53,853 bases of DNA from Deltaproteobacteria bacterium (lineage in GTDB: Bacteria > Desulfobacterota > Desulfobulbia > Desulfobulbales > SURF-16): positions 1 to 53,853 of the forward strand of contig JAJRUT010000034.1 in NCBI GenBank assembly GCA_024277655.1, written 5' to 3'. The position numbers were made by a program, and so were the translations under genes. Every line of letters begins with the position of its first letter. Position 1 is the stretch's first letter. Below the pieces are notes generated by a model. It worked only from the letters and a program-made list of their open reading frames with translations. It did not search any database and was not told where the DNA came from. Positions 1 through 8,041 of this stretch are shown here, one piece after another.

Positions 1-1
1 C

Positions 2-1333
2 TGTGCCCTGTCTGATGGCTGGGGTTCCTCCATGCTGTCCACCGAACTGACCGATATTATGTTTGGAACTCCGGTTCCACGGCGCTCTGTTGTTGATCTT
101 GGCGTACTTAAGGAAGATCAGGTTAACGTTGCCGTGCATGGTCATGAGCCTCTTCTGGCAGAATCCCTCTGTATTGCGGCCCAGGATGAGGAAATGCTTG
201 CCCTTGCCAAGGCCCAGGGGGCTAAAGGCATTAACCTTGTTGGTGTCTGTTGTACAGGTAACGAGATTCTCATGCGGCGCGGTATCCCTGTTGCCGCTGG
301 ATTTATCCATCAGGAAATTACTATTGCCACCGGTGCTATTGAGGCCATGGTTGTTGACGTTCAATGTGTAATGCAATCCCTTGGCGAGATGACAAGGGAG
401 ATGCACACCGATATCATCACCACCAACTACCGCGCTAAAATGCCATTCGCTGTCCATATTCACTTTGATGAGCATAACGCCATGGCTTCAGCCAAGGAAA
501 TCCTCACTAAAGCCATTATGAATTACAAGAAACGTGGCAAATGTTACATCCCTGAAGATAAAAAACTGGATGTGGTTGTCGGCTTTTCCCATGAAACCAT
601 TAACCGTATGCTCGGTGGCCGCTTTCGTGCCAGTTATCGTCCTTTGAATGATAACATTATCAACGGCCGTATTCGTGGTGTTGGAATCATAGTTGGTTGT
701 GACAACTTCAAGCTTGGCGATGACGCCCACGAGATTATTGCTCGGGAACTTATCAAAAACAACATCCTTGTCCTTGCTACTGGTTGTGCCGCCACCGCCC
801 TTGGGCGTGCAGGCCTTGCCAATCCTGAAGCGGCAAGGTTTTGTGGCCCAGGCCTTGCTGAGGTTTGTGAAACTGTGGGTATGCCACCGGTTCTACACAT
901 GGGATCCTGTGTTGATAATAGTCGTCTCCTTATCGCTGCCACTGAAATGGTTAAAGAGGGTGGTCTCGGTGATGATATCAACGACCTCCCAGCCGTTGGT
1001 ACAGCCCCACTGTGGATGAGTGAAAAGGCGATTGCCATTGGCCAGTATTTTGTTGCAAGTGGCGCTCAGGTCATCTTTCAGTCCCTACCAACCGATGGTT
1101 CCAAGGTCTTTGATAAGTACCTTAAAGAGGGCATGATGGAGACCTACGGTGCTGTTTGGAATGTTGAGGAAGATCCATTGACACTTGCCAGAACCATTAT
1201 CGCCAAGATTGAAGAGAAACGTGAGGCACTTGGCATCAACAAGAAGCAGGATCGTGTCCTTTTCGACATGGAAATGCGTCGTGATCTGGAAGGTGGAGAT
1301 ATTAAAGGTGTTGGCTGTTCTCCAGACAAGTAG
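2..1333 (+). CDS. acsA/cooS: Anaerobic carbon monoxide dehydrogenase catalytic subunit (5' end outside window)
   Basis: This subunit interconverts CO and CO2 at the Ni-Fe-S C-cluster and feeds CO to acetyl-CoA synthase. The open frame runs in from the window edge, so the first ATG at 32 is internal and the N-terminal B/D-cluster cysteines are not visible. Visible C-cluster ligand motifs are GVCCTGNE, VGCDN, ATGCA and GSCVDNSR. Their spacing fits the Cys333, Cys446, Cys476 and Cys526 series of Carboxydothermus CODH-II. The catalytic Lys motif MSEKA is present. It lies 120 bp upstream of the metF-acsD fusion and then acsB and acsC, which marks it as the CODH half of a CODH/ACS complex rather than a stand-alone CooS. 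The identification is firm. Choosing between the symbols acsA and cooS rests on context. Confidence 0.95.
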   Translation, partial: CALSDGWGSSMLSTELTDIMFGTPVPRRSVVDLGVLKEDQVNVAVHGHEPLLAESLCIAAQDEEMLALAKAQGAKGINLVGVCCTGNEILMRRGIPVAAGFIHQEITIATGAIEAMVVDVQCVMQSLGEMTREMHTDIITTNYRAKMPFAVHIHFDEHNAMASAKEILTKAIMNYKKRGKCYIPEDKKLDVVVGFSHETINRMLGGRFRASYRPLNDNIINGRIRGVGIIVGCDNFKLGDDAHEIIARELIKNNILVLATGCAATALGRAGLANPEAARFCGPGLAEVCETVGMPPVLHMGSCVDNSRLLIAATEMVKEGGLGDDINDLPAVGTAPLWMSEKAIAIGQYFVASGAQVIFQSLPTDGSKVFDKYLKEGMMETYGAVWNVEEDPLTLARTIIAKIEEKREALGINKKQDRVLFDMEMRRDLEGGDIKGVGCSPDK

Positions 1334-1349
1334 AATGTTTTTTGGTTGA

Positions 1350-1414
1350 GCCACAGAAGCCCCAGGATTTGGAAATAACTCTCTGATCTTGTGTCTTTCT
1401 GTGGGTTCTGTGGC
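1350..1414. repeat. Inverted repeat between acsA and metF-acsD
   Basis: GCCACAGAA at 1350-1358 is the exact reverse complement of TTCTGTGGC at 1406-1414, with CCC/GGG continuing inward. It sits in the 120-bp gap between the CODH gene and the fusion gene. The same outer arms recur in a second hairpin at 44731-44787, so this may be a dispersed palindromic element. There is no T-run typical of an intrinsic terminator. Confidence 0.6.
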
Positions 1415-1453
1415 AAAGAAATACTGAATCAATACAAATAAGGAAGATCGCCG

Positions 1454-4174
1454 ATGAAATCGGGTAGTCGTTTAGAACGTATATTAAAAGCTGGTCATTT
1501 TGCTGTGACAGGTGAGCTTGGTCCACCAAAGTCCAGCGACCCAGAGGTGGTTCGTGCGAAAGCACGGATATTAAAAGGCCATGTTGATGCGGTCAATATT
1601 ACAGATTGTCAGACCGCCATTGTCCGGATGTCTTCAATCTCTGCGGGTCTGATTACTCAGCAGGAGGGGGTTGAGCCGGTTATTCAGATGACCTGTCGCG
1701 ATCGTAACCGCATCGGTATGCAGTCTGATATCCTTGGCGCATCTGCACTTGGCCTTAAGAACCTCTTGTGCCTCACCGGCGATCACCAGAAGTTTGGTAA
1801 TCATCCCGGTTCCAAGGGTGTCTTTGATATGGATTCCATTCAGATGCTCGGCATGATGAAAACCATGCGGGATGATAAGGAATTTCAATGTGGTGAGGTA
1901 ATCAAGTCAGGAGCGCCCAAGGTGTTTCTTGGCTGTGCTGCCAATCCCTTTGCCTATCCTTTTGAGTTTCGGGCCAAACGTCTGGCTAAAAAGGTCGCCC
2001 AAGGTGCTGATTTTTGTCAAACCCAGATCATCTACAATGTCGAGAAGTTTGCTGAATTTATGAAAATGGTGCGGGATCTTGGCCTACATGAAAAATGTCA
2101 TATCCTGGCGGGAGTAACTCCGCCAAAGTCCCTTGGCATGGCGCGCTACATGAAAAAATTTGTACCTGGCATGGAAGTTACTGATGAAGTGATTCAACGT
2201 CTGCAGGATGCCAAGGACAAGCAGAAAGAGGGAATCCAGATCTGTGTTGATATTATCAATCAGATTAAAGAAATTGAAGGTGTTGCCGGGGCCCATATCA
2301 TGGCTATTGAATGGGAAGAGGCGGTACCTGAGATTGTCAGTCTGGCAGGTCTTGCTGACCGTCCGGTTCTTGACGATGATACGGAGCAGGTTGCTGAGAA
2401 AGGTAGGGATGCCATCGAAGTGACCAGTGCTCCTGTGGACACCGCAAAGGCCGACGCAATTCTTGCAGAAGCCAATGCCAAAGCAAAACAAATTGTTGCG
2501 GCTGCTCAGGCTGAGGCTGACAAGTTAGATCAGGCCAAAGCCCACGCAGTACGACTGGTTGAGGGTGCTAAGGTAGCTCAACCGCCATCAACATCAGATA
2601 ATTTAGTTAATAACGATACGGATGCAGGAGAACATGAGATGAATGAACAAGAACGGTTACTTGCGCTTGAATCTGTAACCAATGGTTTGAATGCTCTAAA
2701 AGCAGCATTCAACCTTACAGATGAGCAGTTTGATGCGCTGTCAAGCTTTGCCGGGGCTCGCAGTATCCTCGGTAAGGATCCCAAGGTCACCGCAGCAGCG
2801 GCACCGGCTCCTGCACCTGCACCTGCACCTGCACCTGCACCTGCACCTGCCGCAGTAGAAGCAACTCCGGTTGCTTCTACTCCTGTTGCAACGGCAGCTG
2901 GAGTAAGTTCCACCGAGCGAATTCCACGTACCCTGCAAACCGCTGCGGATCTTCCTCCCGAGGTTGTTAAACGTTACGAAGCGTTGATGGAACGTGCCGG
3001 TGGCACTCTTCCCAGCGCAGGTGAAGATACTTCCTCTGCCGATGCGGAGGCAGAAGCAGCTAAGAAGGCTGCGGCTGAAAAGAAGGCAAAGGAAGCGGCT
3101 GCGGCAAAGGCTAAGGCCGCAAAACCAGCAGCTCCTGCCAAAAAGGCTCCAGCCAAGAAAGCTGCGGCTCCGGTTGTGGCAGATGGCGCAAGTTTTGCCC
3201 CTGAAACAACTCCACTTGCCGACCGCGCTTCCAAGGTTCCAACCACGGCATATACCGCTCAATACACTGGCGCCATTCGTGAGACTACCCTCGGTAACGG
3301 TGATAACACAATCACCATCGGTGGTGAATCAACCTTACCATTCCAACTCTTTGAAGGTGTCATGGATAATAAGCCCCGTATCGCCATGGAAGTAGTTGAT
3401 TCCGGAACCGATGCCTGGCCAGAGACCATCACCCGTCATTTTGCTGATGTCCTTGATAACCCTGTAGCCTGGGCGCAAAAATGTGTTGGTGATTACAATG
3501 CTGACGCCGTGTGTATCTCCCTGACCTCAACCGATCCAAACGGCCTTGATAAACCGGCTGATGAAGCAGCTAAAGTGGCGGCTTCTGTTATTGATGCAGT
3601 TGACGTACCTGTTATTGTCTGGGGTTGTGAAAATGGAGACAAGGATACCGACACCCTGCGTGAGCTGACCTCACTCATCGGTGACAAGAAGGTTTGTCTG
3701 GCACCTCTGTCTGATGCTAACTACCGTTCACTCGGTGCCACGGCAATGGCCTTCCAACACCCAATTGTTGCGGCGTCACCTATTGACGTTAACCTTGCCA
3801 AACAGCTCAATATCCTGCTGGAGAATCTCGGCGTTAACTTAAGCAACGTGATGATTGATCCTTCCGTTGGTGCCCTTGGTTACGGTATTGAATATACCTA
3901 CTCTGTTATGGAACGTATCCGCCAAGCGGCCCTCACCCAACAGGATGAAAAACTTCAGGTGCCAATTATCTGTAACCTTGGTCGTGAAGTATGGAAGGCG
4001 AAGGAATGTCGCCTGCCAACCGATGCGCTTCTTGGTGATCAGGAGACCCGCTCCCTGATGATGGAAGCGATCACCGCAAGTTGTATGCTTATGGCTGGTG
4101 GCGAGTTGATGATTATGCGTCATCCCAAAGCTGTTAGTCTTACCCGCGCTATGATTGATGGTTTAATGGCGTAA
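1454..4174 (+). CDS. metF-acsD: Fusion of methylenetetrahydrofolate reductase (MetF) and corrinoid iron-sulfur protein small subunit (AcsD)
   Basis: Residues 1-305 are MetF, which reduces methylene-THF to methyl-THF; GELGPP, CLTGDH and the GVTPP segment are typical. Residues 603-906 are AcsD, the TIM-barrel small subunit of the corrinoid protein that carries the methyl group to acetyl-CoA synthase; LPFQLFEG, IDPSVGALGYGIEYTYS and the terminal MRHPKA segment are typical. The roughly 300 residues between them form a linker. It has an Ala/Lys/Glu helical stretch (about 330-373), a small helical unit from Met396, a Pro-Ala run (451-466) and an Ala-Lys-rich run (529-575). The frame is open throughout, with no stop between the domains. 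An in-frame ATG (2639) preceded by AGGAG could give a separate AcsD-containing product. The linker could also be a sequencing or evolutionary loss of a stop between two genes. Domain identities are firm; translation as one chain is inferred. Confidence 0.9.
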   Translation: MKSGSRLERILKAGHFAVTGELGPPKSSDPEVVRAKARILKGHVDAVNITDCQTAIVRMSSISAGLITQQEGVEPVIQMTCRDRNRIGMQSDILGASALGLKNLLCLTGDHQKFGNHPGSKGVFDMDSIQMLGMMKTMRDDKEFQCGEVIKSGAPKVFLGCAANPFAYPFEFRAKRLAKKVAQGADFCQTQIIYNVEKFAEFMKMVRDLGLHEKCHILAGVTPPKSLGMARYMKKFVPGMEVTDEVIQRLQDAKDKQKEGIQICVDIINQIKEIEGVAGAHIMAIEWEEAVPEIVSLAGLADRPVLDDDTEQVAEKGRDAIEVTSAPVDTAKADAILAEANAKAKQIVAAAQAEADKLDQAKAHAVRLVEGAKVAQPPSTSDNLVNNDTDAGEHEMNEQERLLALESVTNGLNALKAAFNLTDEQFDALSSFAGARSILGKDPKVTAAAAPAPAPAPAPAPAPAPAAVEATPVASTPVATAAGVSSTERIPRTLQTAADLPPEVVKRYEALMERAGGTLPSAGEDTSSADAEAEAAKKAAAEKKAKEAAAAKAKAAKPAAPAKKAPAKKAAAPVVADGASFAPETTPLADRASKVPTTAYTAQYTGAIRETTLGNGDNTITIGGESTLPFQLFEGVMDNKPRIAMEVVDSGTDAWPETITRHFADVLDNPVAWAQKCVGDYNADAVCISLTSTDPNGLDKPADEAAKVAASVIDAVDVPVIVWGCENGDKDTDTLRELTSLIGDKKVCLAPLSDANYRSLGATAMAFQHPIVAASPIDVNLAKQLNILLENLGVNLSNVMIDPSVGALGYGIEYTYSVMERIRQAALTQQDEKLQVPIICNLGREVWKAKECRLPTDALLGDQETRSLMMEAITASCMLMAGGELMIMRHPKAVSLTRAMIDGLMA
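2626..2641 (+). promoter_or_regulatory. Possible internal ribosome binding site and start inside metF-acsD
   Basis: AGGAG at 2626-2630 is followed after 8 nt by an in-frame ATG at 2639-2641 (Met396 of the fusion). It lies at the boundary between the MetF-side helical tail and the AcsD-side module. Spacing and sequence match a standard Shine-Dalgarno. Whether it is used cannot be seen from sequence. Confidence 0.5.
2813..2848 (+). repeat. Hexanucleotide tandem repeat encoding the Pro-Ala linker
   Basis: Six perfect copies of GCACCT, with a degenerate copy (GCTCCT) just upstream at 2807-2812. Each unit encodes Ala-Pro within the MetF-AcsD linker. Because the unit is 6 nt, gain or loss of copies keeps the frame and only changes linker length. 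Confidence 0.9.
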
Positions 4175-4208
4175 CGGATAGTTATTAATTGGAATAAAGA
4201 GGAATATA

Positions 4209-6416
4209 ATGTCTAAAATAATCTGTTCAGCAGCTATCCGCGGTGCGCAAAAAATCGTTGATATGTCTGAAGAAAAATTTGAGTGGGCTCTGAAAAAGTA
4301 TGGAGCTGACCAGGAAGTTAACTTTCCAAATACGGCTTACTATTTACCAATCATTTACTCTATGCTTGGTGCCAAGGTTGAAACCCTTGGCGATATGAAG
4401 GAGATCTTTCAGGAATGCCGGACCCTTCTGCCCGGTTCGGTTTCTGATAACACCTGGCTACCATACCTTGGCCAGGCTCTTGACGCGGGTATGGCAACAT
4501 ATTTTGCTGAAGAGATGTTTGAAGCCATCCGCAATATTGAGACCCCTGACTTTTTCACCGGCACTGAAGACCCAACCGACAGCAACCTTTTCCTGGGTGC
4601 TGCCGATGATGTTATCTTTAGAAAGCGTGGTGTTGAGTTTGTTGATGGCTCTGCCCCCGGTTTTGCCGCCATCGTTGGTGCTCCTGACGATCCGGCAGTG
4701 GCCGAGAAGATCGCCCTTGAGTTGCAGGAGAAGAATCTTTACATCTTCATGCACGATCATTCGGTAAACGGCAAGAATATGAGCCAGCAACTTGTCGATC
4801 AAGGTGTTCAGGTTGGTTGGAATACCCGTCTCGTACCTTTTGCTGATTCTTATACGTCAATAGTATTCTCCATTGGTTTTGCCTGTCGTGTAGCCATGGC
4901 CTTTGGTGGAATCAAGCCTGGTGATGCCACCAAGAATCTCATCTACAATAAAGATCGGACCTTTGCCTTTGTTATGGCCTTTGGTGACGTTTCTGATGAA
5001 TGGTATGCCAATGCGGCAGGGGCCATCAACTGGGGCTTTCCTACTATTTCTGATTATGACATTCCTGAGGTTCTGCCTACAGGTGTCTGTACCTATGAGC
5101 ATGTTGTGTCCAATGTTCCCCACGAAGAATTTGTCCAGAAGGCCATTGAGGTTCGCGGTCTGAAGGTGAATATTGCCAAGATTGATATCCCCATGTCCTT
5201 TGGCCCTGCCTTTGAGGGTGAGCGTATCCGTAAGGATGATCTCTTTATGGAATGTGGTGGTGGTAGAACAACTGGTGTTGAGGTTCTTATCTCCAAGGAA
5301 ATGGATGAGATTGAAGATGGTCTGGTTATCCTTGAGGGTAAGGACATCTGTGACATCGAGCTTGGTCAGAACCTGCCGATCAGTATTCTGGTTGAGGTTG
5401 CAGGGCGTGAAATGCAGTCTGATTTTGAGCCAATCCTTGAGCGTCAGTTTCATCACCTGATGAACTATATCCAGGGTATTATGCATATTGGTCAACGTGA
5501 TATCATGTGGATCCGTATTGGTCACGGTGCAGTTGAGAAAGGGTTCTCTTTCAAACACTTAGGTAAAGTCCTTCACGGTAAACTTCACCAAGAATTTGGG
5601 GCCATCCTTGATAAGGTTCAGGTCAAGATCTCCACCGAACAAAAAACGGTTGAGTCTGTGATGGAACTTGCCAAGGCCGTATACCACGAACGTGATCTGC
5701 GTCTTGGTTCCATGACCGATGAGACCGAGGATGTGTTCTACTCCTGTACCCTGTGTCAGTCTTTTGCTCCCTCCCATGTCTGTGTTATTACCCCAGAGCG
5801 GGTCGGCATGTGTGGTGCCTATAACTGGCTTGATGGTAAGGCGTCTTATCAGATCAACCCCACCGGGCCAAATCAACCCATTGAGAAGGGTGCCTGTACC
5901 AGTGGTGAGTTTGGTGATTTTGAAGGGATTAACAACTTTATCAATCAAGCCTCCCGTGGCGCTGTTCCCGAGGTAAGTCTCTACTCCCTGATGAACAACC
6001 CCATGACCGCCTGCGGTTGTTTTGAGGCCATTGCTGCCATGTTGCCCCAGTGTAACGGTATCATGGTCGTTGGTCGTGATTACCGTGGTATGACTCCTTC
6101 CGGTATGAAGTTTACCTCCCTTGCCGGTATGGCCGGTGGTGGTGCTCAGACCCCAGGCTTTATGGGGGTGTCAAAACACTTCCTTACCTCCAAGAAGGTA
6201 TTCTTTGCGGAAGGTGGTCTCAAGCGGATCGTCTGGCTGCCAAAGATGCTCAAAGAAGAGGTATCCGAAAAGCTCAAGGAGCGTTGCGAGGAGATGGGCA
6301 TGCCTGAATTCTACGACATGATCGCCACCGAAGAGAATGGAACCACCGAAGAAGAGATCATGGAGTTCCTTAAAGAGAAGGGGCATCCTGCTCTAGAGAT
6401 GGAACAGGCTGTTTAA
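4209..6416 (+). CDS. acsB: Acetyl-CoA synthase (CODH/ACS catalytic subunit)
   Basis: AcsB condenses CO, the corrinoid-bound methyl group and CoA into acetyl-CoA at the Ni-Ni-[4Fe-4S] A-cluster. It is 735 residues long, against 729 in Moorella thermoacetica. The A-cluster ligands are Cys513, Cys516, Cys525 and Cys535 (CTLC, then spacings of 9 and 10). The Cys602-Gly603-Cys604 motif binds the distal nickel. All are offset by seven residues from the Moorella numbering (506, 509, 518, 528, 595, 597), so the active site is intact. The gene starts 34 bp after metF-acsD with a GAGGA ribosome binding site, so co-transcription is likely. Confidence 0.97.
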   Translation: MSKIICSAAIRGAQKIVDMSEEKFEWALKKYGADQEVNFPNTAYYLPIIYSMLGAKVETLGDMKEIFQECRTLLPGSVSDNTWLPYLGQALDAGMATYFAEEMFEAIRNIETPDFFTGTEDPTDSNLFLGAADDVIFRKRGVEFVDGSAPGFAAIVGAPDDPAVAEKIALELQEKNLYIFMHDHSVNGKNMSQQLVDQGVQVGWNTRLVPFADSYTSIVFSIGFACRVAMAFGGIKPGDATKNLIYNKDRTFAFVMAFGDVSDEWYANAAGAINWGFPTISDYDIPEVLPTGVCTYEHVVSNVPHEEFVQKAIEVRGLKVNIAKIDIPMSFGPAFEGERIRKDDLFMECGGGRTTGVEVLISKEMDEIEDGLVILEGKDICDIELGQNLPISILVEVAGREMQSDFEPILERQFHHLMNYIQGIMHIGQRDIMWIRIGHGAVEKGFSFKHLGKVLHGKLHQEFGAILDKVQVKISTEQKTVESVMELAKAVYHERDLRLGSMTDETEDVFYSCTLCQSFAPSHVCVITPERVGMCGAYNWLDGKASYQINPTGPNQPIEKGACTSGEFGDFEGINNFINQASRGAVPEVSLYSLMNNPMTACGCFEAIAAMLPQCNGIMVVGRDYRGMTPSGMKFTSLAGMAGGGAQTPGFMGVSKHFLTSKKVFFAEGGLKRIVWLPKMLKEEVSEKLKERCEEMGMPEFYDMIATEENGTTEEEIMEFLKEKGHPALEMEQAV

Positions 6417-6449
6417 GATAACAACATCCACTGGCATCGCATCTTTGCC

Positions 6450-6497
6450 CGTTTGGGACTCCTCACATACTGACAATATGCTCCGGAACCCCAAACG
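6450..6497. repeat. Imperfect palindromic element between acsB and acsC
   Basis: CGTTTGGG (6450-6457) pairs with CCCAAACG (6490-6497). Inside, TCC/GGA and CATA/TATG can also pair, giving one long interrupted hairpin around a CTGACAA loop. It lies in the 163-bp gap between acsB and acsC and has no T-run. It could be an mRNA-stabilising or processing hairpin, or a copy of an intergenic repeat; its function is unknown. Confidence 0.5.
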
Positions 6498-6579
6498 AAC
6501 AAATCTACGACACCATTGAATGTTTGAGATATTTTTAATAATAGATTCAAATTATTCATATATTTAAGAGGGCTTTAAA

Positions 6580-7935
6580 ATGGCTTTAACTGGTATTCAG
6601 ATCCTCAAAATGCTCCCCAAGAAAAACTGTGGCGAGTGTAATATCCCAACCTGTCTCGCCTTTGCGATGAAGGTTGCGGCAGGTCAGGTAGAAGTAGGCG
6701 AATGTCCATACGTTTCAGACGAAGCCAAAGATAGCATCGGTGAGGCTTCAGCTCCACCAATCCGTACTGTTGCTATTGGTGCTGGTGACGATAAGTTCAC
6801 CACCGGTGGTGAGACCTGTCTCTATCGGCATGAGAAACGTTTTGAAAATCAAACGGGTATTGCCGTTCGCGTAACCACCGATATGTCTGATGCCGACGTT
6901 GACGGTCGTGTTGAGCGCTTTAATACCCTGCAATATGATCGTGTTGGCGTAAACATGAAGGCTGAGCTGATTGCTATCGCTGATACTGCTGGCGATCAGG
7001 CGAAGTTCACCGCTCTCACCGAAAAGGTTCTTGCCGGTGCGCCTGGTGCAGCAATTATTTTGATGACAGAAGATGCTGATGCCATGGGAGCTGCCGCAAA
7101 GCTCTGTGGTGATCGTATGCCTCTGCTCTTTGGTGCCACTGATGCCAATGTTGATGCCATGGCAGGGGTCGCAAAGGACACTGGTTGCGCACTCGGTTGT
7201 AAGGGCTCGAATATTGACAACCTTGTCGACGTTTCTGAAAAAGCCATGGCTGCCGGAGTTAAGGACCTTGTTATCGACACCGGTGCCCGGACTCTGCGTG
7301 CCGCTTTCGAAGACAATATCGTTGCCCGTCGTTCTGCAGTGAACGCTAAATATAAGCCACTTGGTTTTCCCACCATTGTTTTCCCCTGTGAAATGACAGA
7401 TGATCCAATGATGGAGGCGATGATCGCCTCTGTTGTCATGGCTAAGTATGCCGGAATCATTGTTCTTGATGATCTTCAAGGGGAGATTTTATTTCCACTG
7501 CTCCTTGAGCAACTCAATATCTTTACCGATCCCCAGCGACCCATGGTCGTTCAGGAAGACGTGTATCCTATCAATGGCCCTGATGCGGATTCCCCAGTGC
7601 TCATCACCTGTAATTTCTCTCTCACCTACTTTATTGTATCCGGTGAAATTGAAGGCTCCGGTGTACCATCCCATCTGCTGATTAAAGATACCGAAGGTCT
7701 GTCCGTGCTTACGGCCTGGGCTGCGGGTAAATTCGGTGCCGACCTAATTGCCGCTTTTATGAAGAAAGCCGGGATCAAAGACAAGGTAAATCACTCTGAA
7801 CTCATTATTCCAGGGTACCTTGCCTCGATGAAGGGTGAGCTTGAAGAAGAACTGCCTGAATGGACCATCACCATCGGTCCTCGTGAGGCAGGTCATCTTC
7901 CTGCCTTTCTGAAAGAATGGAAGCCGGCAGCATAA
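6580..7935 (+). CDS. acsC: Corrinoid iron-sulfur protein large subunit
   Basis: AcsC binds the cobamide and a low-potential [4Fe-4S] cluster, and with AcsD takes the methyl group from methyl-THF to acetyl-CoA synthase. The N-terminal cluster motif is complete (Cys17, Cys20, Cys25, Cys42; CGEC and PTC within the first 42 residues). A TIM-barrel domain and a C-terminal corrinoid-binding region follow; 451 residues is a normal length. The ribosome binding site is AGAGGG before the ATG. Its partner AcsD is encoded only as part of the upstream fusion in this window. No acsE methyltransferase gene is seen nearby. Confidence 0.96.
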   Translation: MALTGIQILKMLPKKNCGECNIPTCLAFAMKVAAGQVEVGECPYVSDEAKDSIGEASAPPIRTVAIGAGDDKFTTGGETCLYRHEKRFENQTGIAVRVTTDMSDADVDGRVERFNTLQYDRVGVNMKAELIAIADTAGDQAKFTALTEKVLAGAPGAAIILMTEDADAMGAAAKLCGDRMPLLFGATDANVDAMAGVAKDTGCALGCKGSNIDNLVDVSEKAMAAGVKDLVIDTGARTLRAAFEDNIVARRSAVNAKYKPLGFPTIVFPCEMTDDPMMEAMIASVVMAKYAGIIVLDDLQGEILFPLLLEQLNIFTDPQRPMVVQEDVYPINGPDADSPVLITCNFSLTYFIVSGEIEGSGVPSHLLIKDTEGLSVLTAWAAGKFGADLIAAFMKKAGIKDKVNHSELIIPGYLASMKGELEEELPEWTITIGPREAGHLPAFLKEWKPAA

Positions 7936-7937
7936 TT

Positions 7938-8028
7938 AAGAATATGAGAATTCAGAATTCGAGAATGTAGAAGTGAAGGATTTTTTCATTTATTCATATT
8001 CTTACTCCTGAATACTTAACTCCTGAAT
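7938..8028. repeat. Inverted and direct repeats between acsC and fdhA
   Basis: AAGAATATGA at 7938-7947 is the exact reverse complement of TCATATTCTT at 7994-8003. Immediately after the second arm, ACTCCTGAAT occurs twice with a 15-bp period (8004-8013 and 8019-8028). Two GAATTC units lie near the first arm. The whole 106-bp gap is thus filled with repeat-like sequence. No clear Shine-Dalgarno precedes the ATG at 8042. Confidence 0.55.
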
Positions 8029-8041
8029 TCACAAAAAAACT

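Noticed and set aside
32..1333. ATG at 32 as the true start of the CODH gene
   Set aside because: Codons 2-31 continue the CODH sequence (CALSDGWGSS), so the gene is cut by the window edge.
2578..3262. Antisense and shifted frames of 90-173 residues across the MetF-AcsD linker
   Set aside because: They are by-products of the repetitive Ala/Pro/Lys coding sequence and give Cys/Arg- or Ala/Gly-rich nonsense without ribosome binding sites.
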